Assembly: GCA_943369665.1 (NCBI GenBank)
Contig: CALRNX020000009.1
Coordinates: 1 to 64,000, forward strand
Source: UKL13-3 sp943369665
GTDB taxonomy: Bacteria; Bacteroidota; Bacteroidia; UKL13-3
Direction of reading: 5' to 3'
Length of the DNA: 64,000 nt
The notes under the pieces: model-generated
Seen by the model: the letters and a program-made list of their open reading frames with translations, nothing else
Told to the model about the DNA's origin: nothing
Databases searched by the model: none
Translations under genes and position numbers: made by a program
Shown here: positions 9,341 to 19,469 of the stretch, in pieces
How positions within the stretch are numbered: position 1 is the first letter of the stretch
Layout of the letters: each line of letters starts with the position of its first letter

Positions 9341-9553
9341 ATGGTATTTTTTCTTTCGGCACAAACGTGCAAAAAAACCAAAGATGATGAGTTAAATGGA
9401 AACTCTTCGGCTACAATGTTTGTTCCCTCTATCCGTCCTTCAGCAAATATATCTGCATTGAGTGATGGCATGATTTCAGTGTCGAAAAATCATATCCTCA
9501 AAACCGATCTGTCAAACAATCCAATTAGGCCTGTTGCTGAAGAAGGAGTTTAA
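9341..9553 (+). CDS. possible small ORF of unknown nature
   Basis: A 70-codon open frame starting 9 nt after gmhA and in the same frame as gmhA's stop. The product starts MVFFLSAQTCKKTKDDE and then becomes Ser/Ile/Pro-rich. It has a short hydrophobic start followed by a Cys, but the residues before the Cys do not make a good lipobox. I recognise no domain. It may be a short lipoprotein, a remnant of a degraded gene, or a chance frame in the 314-nt gap between gmhA and the giant T9SS gene. The remaining bases to 9645 show nothing recognisable. Confidence 0.25.
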   Translation: MVFFLSAQTCKKTKDDELNGNSSATMFVPSIRPSANISALSDGMISVSKNHILKTDLSNNPIRPVAEEGV

Positions 9554-9645
9554 TGCGCAACCCAAACATGCCTGAAGGGATTGGTATATATTGCTACAAG
9601 AAACGGGAAAATGGTATTGACCAAAACCAACACGAACGTGACCTA

Positions 9646-12600
9646 TTAATCTTTGATGAATTTTTCACTCACCGTATTTCCTTCTTCATCTGCAACACTG
9701 AAAGTATAAACTCCTTGAGGTAATGACTCAATATTAATAGTTATCATTTTTCCCGAGGTCTTCATTTCAAGTACTGTATTGCCTGTAAGGTCAGCGATCT
9801 TTATACTGTTTATCCCAAGGAGGTGATTCACTGTTATGATTTCTTTAGCAGGAACAGGGAACAAGTTCAATATAGCATTTTTTCTTTCGCCAAAAACCAC
9901 CACTTTCGTTTTCGAATACGTTGCAGTACCATCAAAGTCCAACTGTTTTAGCCGGTAATAGTTGATGATACCGGGGGTGTTATCTGTAAAACTATAATTG
10001 TATACCGATGATCCATTTTTCCCAAACACTTCCCCAATGGGATAAAATTTGTTTCCATCCGTTGATCGTTCAATAACAAATTTTTCATTGTTTATCTCTT
10101 GTGCAGTACTCCAACCAAGGACTACTTTATTGTCTTTGGTTTTACGAGCACCAAATTGGATTAATTTTACCGGTAATGATGATGAATTTCCGACAACAAT
10201 GTAAAACCGGTTTGCTCCTGAACTAGCAGCTACACCTGACACAACACTGTATTGATACTCAGGAACACTTCGCAGATCTATGGTTCTTGCCATGTAATTA
10301 TCAATCAACCAAACATTTTCTTTAATGGCTAGTTTATCGCTGTTTACAAAGACAAGTTTGTATTCACCGGGAACGTCACCTACTTTAATTTTGATCGTAT
10401 CTACTTCAAATGTTGTAGGCCGAACGTTCAACGCCATTTGTACGTTGTCTTCATCATATGTGCTAATGTTAACCGTACCTTCAAGCTTGCGGGTATCGTA
10501 ATGGTCAAATCCATTTTCAACGCCTTGCATGTATTTAATCATCGTAGCATCACTATTCAGTGAATCATAGATGAGCTTAATGCTGAAGCTTTCTCCATTT
10601 CCTGTTTTAAACATTGAGACTGGAGTTGCTCCTGACTTATACTTTTCCGTAAATGTTAAGGTAGGACCACTTGTATTTGCCTTAACCCAAAAACTTGCGC
10701 CCGAGGGAATAATACCCCCAGTCAGATCTCCATCCTGAGAAGTAGCATTGTAGCTCACATAACCATTGGTTTGAGTATTATAAACCCATATTGTAGGATC
10801 CAGTTTTGTGTGGTATGATCCATCGTTATAATGTGCATCCCAGTCGTATGGAGAAGCATAAGGATTGGCCAATAAATTCCAACCATCGTTGGAATCAACA
10901 TATACATTGCTTGTTCCCGAATATGAGCATGAAACAGGCATTGTTATATCTCCCTGATTAGGCACACCCACTGCATTTATGGTCACGGCATTTTGGGTGG
11001 TATTAGTACCATTTAATCTTCCTATATCGCTTCTGTCACCTCTCACAAACACACGGTATCCACGACCTAAACCTAATGTTTGACTTGTGTTTGATGGTGA
11101 TGTCCAACCTGTAGTTAAATTTCCTGTAGTTAACGCCTCATTATAATAGTATATTCCTGCTTGATTAGACAGAGTTGCATCAAATCCATTTGCAGCGCCT
11201 CCTGCTCCTGTAATGTATATTTCATTTTGCCAATCGGCCACAGAATTACCCGCAACCGGACTTCCCAAAAAACGCCACCTTCGTGCAAGGGCCGGTACAA
11301 ATCGTTGTACCGAAACATTCCCGGTTATATAACTACACGTTGTACAATTTCCATTGGCGATCCTTGCTGTTTTACTTGCATCGGAAACCAACACCAAATT
11401 ACCCGCACTAGCAAGTGTTCCTGCAACAGGAACAATTGAATCTGCGATCTGCAGTTGGTTACCCAAAGTAATTGTGTGCGAATTTCTGTCATAAGTAAGT
11501 GTGCTTAACCGATTAGAAGCACCAACTGTACTTTGGTCAAAAAACAAATCTCCAAGGGTTCCACTTCCGCCAATATAGACTGCCGAAGTAGTTCCGTTTG
11601 CCGATAGATTAGAAGACACGCTTCCACTAAATCCGCCATTCAAAATCAGCTTATTCGCACCTAATGCCAGTTTGCCATTACTCAATATGAGATCTCCGGC
11701 AACAACCATGTTGCTTCCCATAGTGGTAAGCCCAGATGAAGTTCTGTTGAGGATAAAATTATGTACGCTATCCTCAGATTCAACAAATTGTATCGTACCT
11801 AAATTTCCGGCTCCGTTAATCGTAATGTCAGACAAATCATTGCTTGAAATAAGCCCGCTTCCTGTTACAATGCCACTCAATGTTAAATCGCTTCCTCTGA
11901 TATTTAACACCCCATTGATTAAATTTAAAGAATCCGTAACTGTAAGATCATTATCAACCAACAATTGATTTCCTGTATTATTCAAACGAAGAATATTAAT
12001 AGATACAGGAGTTGTTGAGCTCAATTGCTGATCAATACTTCCATCAAAATGAACAGAATTTACCGTTATCGTTCCCGTGTTGATCAGATCTCCTTTGATA
12101 TACATTGTATCCGGAAATATTTTAGTTCCGGAACCGCTAATCATCAAATTATAATATCCGGGAACAGTAATTCCATTGGGTTTCAACACGTTTTGTGTCC
12201 CGTCTCTGTTGTATTCAACAGTGGTTTCATTAAACGCGGCTACACGCCAAATACCATTATTTGTTACGGTATTCCCAATCCTCATTACAGAACTCTCCCT
12301 ATTTGAAAGGATTGCATTACTCGCTATTGATACATCATAAAATTGGGTTGTGCCCGCATAAGCAGCATCTGTTCCTAAAAACAAAACATTGCTTGTACCC
12401 GAATTAAAAGTTCCGTTACAATCCCAAGATGATAAGCCCAATGTAGTTCCCCCATAGATGATAAGTTGAGCCCCTCCCGTTGAATTAAGTACGGCATTTT
12501 CTTCTATCGAAATGGTATTTACTCTTGCTGTTGCCGGTAATGTTGGTTTGTTTAAAGTAGTTGCTGAGTCGGGAATAATCACATCATCCAAGCTATCCGG

Positions 12601-15483
12601 GACAAATGTAGGTTCCCAGTTTGAAGCCGTTGTCCACACATCGTCAGTTGCTCCTGTCCATACAACCTTGGGTACAGCCGTCATTGCAATTCCGGTATAA
12701 CTTGTTCCAAATACAGAAGGATAATATGAAATTGGAATATATGCCACTTCAACAAATTTATTGGTTGTATTTATAGCTGAACGTCCCCGCTCAACCACTG
12801 TTCCATTCGAATCTTCCCATATAACCAAACGGGTCTCAACATTATTATTCAATTCTGATGATAAATACCGAAACTGCATAGTAGCAGTATCTGTTCCTCC
12901 TATTTGTACAATTTCATATTGTCTTAATACACTTGAGTATTTCCAACTTAAACTATCCCCAAACGATATCCGCATGCATATCTCTGTCGGGATTATTCCG
13001 TTTCCTGCAAATGTTATTCGCGTATACTGGGATCCAAATCGGTAGGCTGTTCCGGCAGTAAAAGGACCCGTGCGCTTGATCAAGCCGTTTACATCTCCGG
13101 CATTGGTAAAAGTTGCGGTAGGTGTATCCATTATCAAGGTATCTGTTCCCATATCCAAACATCCCTTGGTAGCTGATAAATTCGGACTGTTCAAACTCAA
13201 CGTTCCCCTAACCGTTATTGTTCCTTCTGCCTTTTTTGAAGCGTTTCCCGAAAGGGTTAAATTGTAATATATTCCTTTACTTACAATTTGAACACCACTT
13301 GTTGCTCCATAATTAACGGTTCCGATGGATGACCAAACAACACCCGAAGGCAATGGCAAAGTATCGAGACATTGAGTGTTAAAGCTTTTGGCGTTAGTAC
13401 CAAAAAATGCCAACTTAAAAGCTCCTCCATCGATCAATTTATAGCTCCCCATTTCAATGGTAGCAGCGCCTCCGGCAGTGGTAATCTGAAAGGTATCGTT
13501 TACGGTAATGTTTCCACTAGCCGTTTTTATGCGTGTACCGCTTGTTATTCCGCCAATGAACAATTTTTGATATGTCCCTGCTACCAATGTTTGATTAGCG
13601 TTGGAACTATATAACACCGTTTGTGTCCAGGTTTTATTTGCAGGAAGAGGAGTAGCCGATGTGTTTTGCGTAGTTAATTGACCCGACCCCGTAATCGTTG
13701 TTGGATTTCCTCCCAATACATAGGTTGCTAAATATACTGTTACCGTAGACCCAATATTGAGCTCGCCATTGACAGAAAATCCTGTTCCATTTATTGTTTT
13801 GGTTACATCAGACCCTGTAAACGAAAGGTTATTAAAAGTGTGGGGGGAAGCGGCATTCATTGAAAGCGTTTGCGCACCGCCTGAAAAAAGAAAATTGCTT
13901 CCACTATGTGCATAGGTCATGCCTGCAGTATTTGCTGTAAAATTGTTTTTTACTTCAATTGTCCCGATACCTGAAAATGTGCGTGGACCTAATGTTACCA
14001 CTAGGTTATTTCCATAAACCCCTCCAACAACCGTTTGGTGTGATGTTGCGTTATAAGTAACATTTCCTGCCCACGATTGTCCACTCGGGAGCGGAGTATA
14101 ATTAGTATCATTATTCGTATAAGAAGTGGTTACATGTTTGAAAGAACTTGTTCCGGTATTAACGACCTTCATATTGCCCCCATTAATTAAACGAAAAACC
14201 CCCATCGCCAATGTTAACGCACCAGTATTTTGTGTGTTAAAAGTAAGCGTATCATCTACCGTTATACTATCTGATGCCGTTCTTGTTCTATTATTGGTTT
14301 GTGAATTGATCAACGTAAGATTTTTATACCTGCCTCCGGAAATATTTTGATTCCCCAATCTATAATACTCTACTGTTTGTGTCCAGGTTTTACCGGTAGG
14401 GATAGGAGACGTTCCGGTTGCTTGTGTTGCAATTGTTCCTGACCCTGTAATTGTAGTCGGACTACCGGTTAATACATAACTTACCATGTCCAACCTAACT
14501 GTAGTCCCCACATTCATTGTTCCGTTTATACCAAATCCACCTGTAATTGTTTTCGTACAATTAACTCCAGTAAATGATATATTGTTAAACGTTAATCCTG
14601 TTGATGTTCGGAAAGTCAACGTTTGTGCTGCTCCCGAAAATAAAAAACTACTACCTGTAAGTGTATAGGTAGTGTTTGTATTGGCTGTAAAGTTTCCTTT
14701 TACTTCTATCGTTCCCAAACTCGAAAACGTTCTGATTCCGCCAGCTACGTTTAAATTACCCTCATATACACCATGTACTACAGTTTGCGAGCCGGAAGCC
14801 GAATAAGCAACATTTTGTGTCCACGTTTTACCTGCCGGTATAGGCGTTGACGATGTATTACTCGTAAGTATCGTTCCCGTTCCGCTGATGGTTCCTGAAA
14901 CACCAGATAATGCAAATGTTGACATTGAAAAAGTCGTGTTCGCGTCAACCAGTAAATTCCCGTTTATCGTAATCGTATTGGAAGCTGTTTTGGTAACCGC
15001 ACTTGTTGTATTAGTAAGGCTTAAATGGTAATAAGTTCCGGCCCTGATGCTCTGAACAGTATCGAGGCTGTATACTACCGTAGATCCTGTAGCACACGAA
15101 CCTAACGTAAATAAAGAGTTACTTTGAACATTGAACGTTCCGTTATTCGCAATATCAACCGTTCCTGTAAAGGTAAAAGTGCCGGTATTTAAGGATTGAA
15201 CATTGGTGCCATCACCTACAATTACCTTTGATCCTGCACCACTTACAGTCCAATTGGCAGAGAGGCTTCCGGGATTTGCATTTCTTAAATTAAACACCTG
15301 ATTTGCTGCAGTAAAATTAGCCGGCTGTGTACCTGTTCCGTTGGTATTGGTACCCCAGGTAGCAACATTATTGGGATTTCCTGTTGCTTTTGAATAATAC
15401 TGTGTTTGTGCATTCGTGTAGAAGTAAAAGCCTAAGAATTGCAGTGTTAGACAGAGAATATGTTTGTGTTTGGCCACGGGCAT
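9646..15483 (-). CDS. giant T9SS-secreted repeat protein with type A sorting domain
   Basis: A 1945-aa surface or secreted protein. It has a signal peptide (1-25, ends TNAQ) and a Thr/Gly/Asn-rich beta-solenoid region (about 30-800) built from alternating repeats marked by PIPAGKTWTQ-like phrases at 214, 360, 464, 612 and 710. A different beta region (about 930-1400) includes a VVWTGATDDVWTTASNWEP phrase common in Bacteroidota surface proteins. A further segment (about 1400-1770) has RRWRFLGSPVAG and WNLLANPYASPYDWD. The C-terminal T9SS sorting domain (about 1870-1945) has FPVPAKE, GVYTFSVADEEG and a final KFIKD. It probably crosses the outer membrane by T9SS and acts in adhesion or as a coat component. 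No catalytic motif is seen. Confidence 0.88.
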   Translation of the reverse strand: MPVAKHKHILCLTLQFLGFYFYTNAQTQYYSKATGNPNNVATWGTNTNGTGTQPANFTAANQVFNLRNANPGSLSANWTVSGAGSKVIVGDGTNVQSLNTGTFTFTGTVDIANNGTFNVQSNSLFTLGSCATGSTVVYSLDTVQSIRAGTYYHLSLTNTTSAVTKTASNTITINGNLLVDANTTFSMSTFALSGVSGTISGTGTILTSNTSSTPIPAGKTWTQNVAYSASGSQTVVHGVYEGNLNVAGGIRTFSSLGTIEVKGNFTANTNTTYTLTGSSFLFSGAAQTLTFRTSTGLTFNNISFTGVNCTKTITGGFGINGTMNVGTTVRLDMVSYVLTGSPTTITGSGTIATQATGTSPIPTGKTWTQTVEYYRLGNQNISGGRYKNLTLINSQTNNRTRTASDSITVDDTLTFNTQNTGALTLAMGVFRLINGGNMKVVNTGTSSFKHVTTSYTNNDTNYTPLPSGQSWAGNVTYNATSHQTVVGGVYGNNLVVTLGPRTFSGIGTIEVKNNFTANTAGMTYAHSGSNFLFSGGAQTLSMNAASPHTFNNLSFTGSDVTKTINGTGFSVNGELNIGSTVTVYLATYVLGGNPTTITGSGQLTTQNTSATPLPANKTWTQTVLYSSNANQTLVAGTYQKLFIGGITSGTRIKTASGNITVNDTFQITTAGGAATIEMGSYKLIDGGAFKLAFFGTNAKSFNTQCLDTLPLPSGVVWSSIGTVNYGATSGVQIVSKGIYYNLTLSGNASKKAEGTITVRGTLSLNSPNLSATKGCLDMGTDTLIMDTPTATFTNAGDVNGLIKRTGPFTAGTAYRFGSQYTRITFAGNGIIPTEICMRISFGDSLSWKYSSVLRQYEIVQIGGTDTATMQFRYLSSELNNNVETRLVIWEDSNGTVVERGRSAINTTNKFVEVAYIPISYYPSVFGTSYTGIAMTAVPKVVWTGATDDVWTTASNWEPTFVPDSLDDVIIPDSATTLNKPTLPATARVNTISIEENAVLNSTGGAQLIIYGGTTLGLSSWDCNGTFNSGTSNVLFLGTDAAYAGTTQFYDVSIASNAILSNRESSVMRIGNTVTNNGIWRVAAFNETTVEYNRDGTQNVLKPNGITVPGYYNLMISGSGTKIFPDTMYIKGDLINTGTITVNSVHFDGSIDQQLSSTTPVSINILRLNNTGNQLLVDNDLTVTDSLNLINGVLNIRGSDLTLSGIVTGSGLISSNDLSDITINGAGNLGTIQFVESEDSVHNFILNRTSSGLTTMGSNMVVAGDLILSNGKLALGANKLILNGGFSGSVSSNLSANGTTSAVYIGGSGTLGDLFFDQSTVGASNRLSTLTYDRNSHTITLGNQLQIADSIVPVAGTLASAGNLVLVSDASKTARIANGNCTTCSYITGNVSVQRFVPALARRWRFLGSPVAGNSVADWQNEIYITGAGGAANGFDATLSNQAGIYYYNEALTTGNLTTGWTSPSNTSQTLGLGRGYRVFVRGDRSDIGRLNGTNTTQNAVTINAVGVPNQGDITMPVSCSYSGTSNVYVDSNDGWNLLANPYASPYDWDAHYNDGSYHTKLDPTIWVYNTQTNGYVSYNATSQDGDLTGGIIPSGASFWVKANTSGPTLTFTEKYKSGATPVSMFKTGNGESFSIKLIYDSLNSDATMIKYMQGVENGFDHYDTRKLEGTVNISTYDEDNVQMALNVRPTTFEVDTIKIKVGDVPGEYKLVFVNSDKLAIKENVWLIDNYMARTIDLRSVPEYQYSVVSGVAASSGANRFYIVVGNSSSLPVKLIQFGARKTKDNKVVLGWSTAQEINNEKFVIERSTDGNKFYPIGEVFGKNGSSVYNYSFTDNTPGIINYYRLKQLDFDGTATYSKTKVVVFGERKNAILNLFPVPAKEIITVNHLLGINSIKIADLTGNTVLEMKTSGKMITINIESLPQGVYTFSVADEEGNTVSEKFIKD
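13356..14844 (-). repeat. two-copy super-repeat inside the giant T9SS gene
   Basis: Protein repeats alternate between a long unit A (about 148 aa, with GTIEVKNNFTAN, FLFSGGAQTL and TFNNLSFTG) and a short unit B (about 100 aa, with RTASDSITVDDT and LINGGNMK). A+B occurs twice, about 250 residues apart (start residues 214 and 464). At DNA level the 15-mer tgtgtccaggtttta is found at 13622-13636 and 14378-14392, exactly 756 nt (252 codons) apart, with a one-base variant at 14817-14831. Confidence 0.75.
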
Positions 15484-15591
15484 ATAAATTATGGGCCCAA
15501 AATAGCTCGCTTTAATCCTATTTTAATTTCCACTACATCAACAGTAGTTTAACTCAATAAATCAATTCCACATTCTTGTTAACAACTCATT

Positions 15592-15624
15592 TAAACAAAA
15601 AACGCAACTTGTTCTGTTGCGTTT
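15592..15624 (-). terminator. intrinsic terminator of dxs
   Basis: Perfect 8-bp stem (arms 15601-15608 and 15616-15623, AACGCAAC/GTTGCGTT) with a 7-nt loop. On the minus strand it is followed by TTTTTTGTTT. It lies about 25 nt past the dxs stop and before the giant T9SS gene. Confidence 0.8.
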
Positions 15625-15648
15625 CCATATATACTTACAAACGTGTTT

Positions 15649-17568
15649 TTATACTACTTTTTCCACCCCTTGCATTTCCATTACCGCCTTAATAATTCCC
15701 TTAACATCATACCCACACTCTGCATAGAGTTCGGCCGGTTCACCATGTTCCGTGATTTTATCGGGCATACCCAACATTTTTATTTCTGCCGAGTAATTAT
15801 GCTGCGCCATAAATTCCAATACCGCACTTCCCATTCCACCCACAATAGTTCCATCTTCGAGCGTTACAATTTTTTTGTATTTGCTGAATACGTCATGTAA
15901 CATTCTTTCATCAATGGGTTTTACAAAACGCATATCATAGTGACCAATCTGAATGCCATCTGCTGCCAACTGATCGGCCGCTGTTGTTACAAAATTGCCC
16001 AGCGGACCAAATGATAAAATCGCAACCTCATCTCCATCACGCATCTTGCGACCTTTACCTACTTCTATTTCCTGCAGGGGTTGTTTCCAATCGGCCATCA
16101 CACCGTTACCGCGCGGGTAGCGAATAGAAAAAGGCCCTGCATTTTTGTCCAATGTTGCGGTATACATTAAGTTGCGCAATTCTGCTTCGTTCATAGGCGA
16201 ACTCACAACCATATTCGGAACACAACGCATAAACGGAATATCGAGCATACCATGGTGTGTTTGTCCATCGGCACCTGCTATTCCCGCTCTGTCCATGCAA
16301 AAAATAACATGCAAATTTTGCAGGCATACATCATGCACAACCTGGTCGTAGGCGCGTTGCATAAACGAAGAATAAATATTGCAAAACGGGATCAATCCCT
16401 GGGTAGCCAAACCCGCGCTGAACGTTACTGCATGCTGCTCGGCAATACCTACGTCAAATGCACGTTTTGGCATTGCTTTCATCATAATATTCATGGATGA
16501 ACCCGATGGCATTGCCGGTGTAATGCCAACAATCTTTTCGTTCTTTTCAGCCAACTCAACAAGTGTATTACCGAACACGTCCTGGTATTTTGGTGGTTGG
16601 GGTTTCTCCGAAACTGTTTTATAAATTTCGCCAGTAACTTTATCAAACAAACCCGGAGCATGCCATTTGGTTTGATCTTTTTCGGCCAGGGCAAACCCTT
16701 TACCTTTTACTGTTACAACATGCAATAGTTTAGGTCCCGGAATTTTTTTAAGGTCTTTCATCACCTTCACCAAATGATCCACATCATGACCATCAATTGG
16801 GCCAAAATACCTGAAACGCAAACTCTCAAACATATTGCCCTGCTTGAGCAAACCCGACTTCATTGTTTCGTGGATCTTGGACAAAATATCCTGCGAAATT
16901 TGACCGACCTTGCTCAACCTGTCCAACGCTTTCCATACATCATCCTTAAAGCGATTGTAGGTTGGCGAAGTGATAATATCTGTTAAATACTCTTTGAGTG
17001 CACCCACATTCGGGTCGATAGACATACAATTGTCGTTCAATATTACGATCATATTGCTATCCTCCACACCACCGTGGTTTAAGCCTTCAAAAGCCAAACC
17101 AGCTGTCATGGCGCCATCCCCGATTACAGCAATATGTTGCCTGTCTAATTCGCCTTTTAACCTTGAAGCCACAGCCATCCCCAATGCTGCCGAAATAGAT
17201 GTTGAAGAATGTCCCACACCAAAAGTGTCGTATTCACTTTCGGCACGTTTGGGAAAACCGGAAAGTCCTTTATACGTTCTGTTTGTTTGAAAACGATCTC
17301 TGCGACCGGTTAATATTTTATGACCATAAGCCTGGTGCCCTACATCCCATACCAATTGGTCGTAGGGTGTATTAAACACATAATGCAAAGCCACACTAAG
17401 TTCTACCACTCCCAAACTCGCACCAAAATGACCTCCGTAAACGGATACCATATCGATAATGTATTGGCGCAAATCGCCACATACTTTTACCAAGTCTTCT
17501 TCCTTTACTTTACGTAAATCGGCAGGTAGTTTAATTGGCTCTAAGTAAGGTCCGGCTTTTATTTCCAT
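15649..17568 (-). CDS. dxs: 1-deoxy-D-xylulose-5-phosphate synthase
   Basis: A 639-aa transketolase-like enzyme of normal DXS length. GDGAMTAG (150-157) and NDN (178-180) form the thiamine-diphosphate/Mg site. VWDVGHQAYGHKILTGR and the later RAGIAGADGQTHHG phrase are diagnostic. It condenses pyruvate and glyceraldehyde 3-phosphate to DXP, entering the MEP isoprenoid pathway. It is a stand-alone gene with its own terminator. The 201-nt region upstream (17569-17769) holds no gene that I can identify. Confidence 0.96.
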   Translation of the reverse strand: MEIKAGPYLEPIKLPADLRKVKEEDLVKVCGDLRQYIIDMVSVYGGHFGASLGVVELSVALHYVFNTPYDQLVWDVGHQAYGHKILTGRRDRFQTNRTYKGLSGFPKRAESEYDTFGVGHSSTSISAALGMAVASRLKGELDRQHIAVIGDGAMTAGLAFEGLNHGGVEDSNMIVILNDNCMSIDPNVGALKEYLTDIITSPTYNRFKDDVWKALDRLSKVGQISQDILSKIHETMKSGLLKQGNMFESLRFRYFGPIDGHDVDHLVKVMKDLKKIPGPKLLHVVTVKGKGFALAEKDQTKWHAPGLFDKVTGEIYKTVSEKPQPPKYQDVFGNTLVELAEKNEKIVGITPAMPSGSSMNIMMKAMPKRAFDVGIAEQHAVTFSAGLATQGLIPFCNIYSSFMQRAYDQVVHDVCLQNLHVIFCMDRAGIAGADGQTHHGMLDIPFMRCVPNMVVSSPMNEAELRNLMYTATLDKNAGPFSIRYPRGNGVMADWKQPLQEIEVGKGRKMRDGDEVAILSFGPLGNFVTTAADQLAADGIQIGHYDMRFVKPIDERMLHDVFSKYKKIVTLEDGTIVGGMGSAVLEFMAQHNYSAEIKMLGMPDKITEHGEPAELYAECGYDVKGIIKAVMEMQGVEKVV

Positions 17569-17769
17569 AATAATTTAGTCAACAGCTTTAGTCAATAGCA
17601 CACCGCTCAACATGCAGCAATGAAACCTTTCAACAAAATATGCTTTAGCTTGTTTTGAAATACAAACGGTAAAAATAAGTTTTTGGTTTAATAATCCTTC
17701 ATTTTAGGCAAAAAAGGAGAGATAATGATATAACAACCAGAACGGAATGGTTCCAGAAATGATCACAAC

Positions 17770-18573
17770 CTACAACTTTGCCTCGGATATTAACAGGTCT
17801 TCGCGAGGGGTAACGCTCATTACAGGGATACTAGAATGATTCACCATTTGTTGGGCAAATTTCCCAAGGAAAAAAGAACCTATCTGAGGCTCCTGCTCTG
17901 TCATGATCAAAATAACATTCGCATTCACCGATTGGGCATAAGCTTGTGTAACTTCTGTAATATTTCCGCCTAATCTTTTTTCGTGCACATAAGGAATATT
18001 TTCATCATCAAATGAATGAAGAACCTGGCGACAGTAAGCAGATACCTGGTATTCTGCATCCTTATCTTTATCTACCGAAACACCCAATACGTGAATGGTT
18101 GATCCGAATTTTTTGGCAAGAGAAACGGCATAAGGTACTTTTTGACGCGACTCAAACGAAGAATCAATCGGTAAAACAATTGTTTTAAAATCATTCGAAC
18201 GCTCCTCACGCATCGTAAGTACAGGGCATTTTGACGAACTCACCACTTTATATGCATTACTCCCCATCCAAAATTCCTGGAAGCCCGTAACTCCGTGTGT
18301 TCCCATAATGATCAGGCTTGCATCCGTTTCTTCAGCTGCTGCCAAAATTCCTTTAAATACAGAACCACTCTTATGTAAATAATGATACTGAACGCCATTG
18401 GAAAGGGGTTCCAATTTAGCTTTCAAACCTTCCTCATCGGAACTTTCTTCAATATGGACTGCCGTTAGCGTAGAGTTATACTTTTGCGCAAAAAAAACAG
18501 CCGATTTAAATGCAACGATTGATTGGGCAGAACCGTCAACCGGGACTAAAATATGTTTAAAAGAGGTATCCAT
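17770..18573 (-). CDS. tandem-domain universal stress protein
   Basis: A 267-aa protein with two Usp domains. The first (about 4-143) has HILVPVDGSAQS at its start and GTHGVTGFQEFWMGSNA, matching the ATP-binding G-x2-G-x9-G-S pattern. The second (about 150-255) starts TIVLPIDSSFES but replaces the nucleotide loop with EQEPQIGSFFLG, so it probably does not bind ATP. This unequal pairing is common in two-domain UspA proteins of Bacteroidota. Cytoplasmic; role in stress or redox response inferred only from the family. Confidence 0.88.
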   Translation of the reverse strand: MDTSFKHILVPVDGSAQSIVAFKSAVFFAQKYNSTLTAVHIEESSDEEGLKAKLEPLSNGVQYHYLHKSGSVFKGILAAAEETDASLIIMGTHGVTGFQEFWMGSNAYKVVSSSKCPVLTMREERSNDFKTIVLPIDSSFESRQKVPYAVSLAKKFGSTIHVLGVSVDKDKDAEYQVSAYCRQVLHSFDDENIPYVHEKRLGGNITEVTQAYAQSVNANVILIMTEQEPQIGSFFLGKFAQQMVNHSSIPVMSVTPREDLLISEAKL

Positions 18574-18645
18574 ATGCTTGCTTATTTATAAGGTTAAGAT
18601 ACAATTAAAAAGTAAAAAAGCAAGAATGCGCGTCATTCTAACAGG

Positions 18646-19440
18646 CTAATTCCCTTTAAACTGTGGTTTTCTTTTTTCGTTAAACGCAGCAACACCTTCT
18701 TTATTGTCATTGCTTCTTCCTGCAATTTCCTGACAGTGTTTTTCATATTCAAGCATGGTGTCCAAATCGCTTTGGAACGATTTGTTTAACATTTTTTTCA
18801 TCAGCGCAATGGCCTTGGTTGGCGCATGTTGGTAGTATTCTGCAATTTTCATGGTTTCTGCATCCAACTCTTCGGGTTTTACCACACGGTTAATCATTCC
18901 CCATTCGTATGCCTGCTGAGCACTTACTTTACTACCCATTGTCGATAACTCGAACGCACGAGCCGAACCCACCAACCGTGGCAAGAAGTATGAAGAACCT
19001 GAATCGAGCACCAAACCTACGTTTACAAACACTTCAATGATCGAAGCTGTTTCGGAAGCTACAACCATATCGCAAGCCAATACCATACTTGCACCAGCAC
19101 CTGCAGCCACACCATTCAGTTTACAAATGATCGGTACCGGCAGATTGCGCATCATTCGGATCATTGGGTTGTACCGTTTTTCCAACGACTCTGCCAATGA
19201 ACGTTCTTTCATTCCTGAAATTGATTTTAAGTCCTGTCCCGAACAAAATGCTTTACCTGCACCGGTTAAGATGAGCACACGAATGCTTTTGTCTTTCTCT
19301 ACTTTTTTAAGTGCATCCATTACATCAAAACTCTGTTGTTCGTTGAATGCATTAAATACTTCGGGGCGGTTTAAAGTAAGGGTAGCAATACCATTGTTTA
19401 CTTCAAATAAAATGTTTTCGTATGCTGCTTGCGTTGTCAT
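18646..19440 (-). CDS. enoyl-CoA hydratase/isomerase family protein, PaaG-like
   Basis: A 264-aa crotonase-fold enzyme. CSGQDLKSI (about 67-75) and NGVAAGAGASMVLACD (about 109-124) form the CoA/oxyanion sites. The segment GLVLDSGSSYFLPRLVG has Asp, not Glu, at the active position, as in PaaG-type isomerases acting on ring 1,2-epoxyphenylacetyl-CoA. No other phenylacetate genes are nearby, so a general fatty-acid or amino-acid breakdown role is possible. It ends with the family's KRKPQFKG signature. Confidence 0.82.
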   Translation of the reverse strand: MTTQAAYENILFEVNNGIATLTLNRPEVFNAFNEQQSFDVMDALKKVEKDKSIRVLILTGAGKAFCSGQDLKSISGMKERSLAESLEKRYNPMIRMMRNLPVPIICKLNGVAAGAGASMVLACDMVVASETASIIEVFVNVGLVLDSGSSYFLPRLVGSARAFELSTMGSKVSAQQAYEWGMINRVVKPEELDAETMKIAEYYQHAPTKAIALMKKMLNKSFQSDLDTMLEYEKHCQEIAGRSNDNKEGVAAFNEKRKPQFKGN

Positions 19441-19469
19441 GTGTATCTGTTAATTGATGGGCGAAAATA

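Noticed and set aside
9646..15483. CRISPR-like array from the repeated words in this gene
   Set aside because: Repeats are in one open frame, spaced hundreds of bases apart and diverged, so they are protein repeats.
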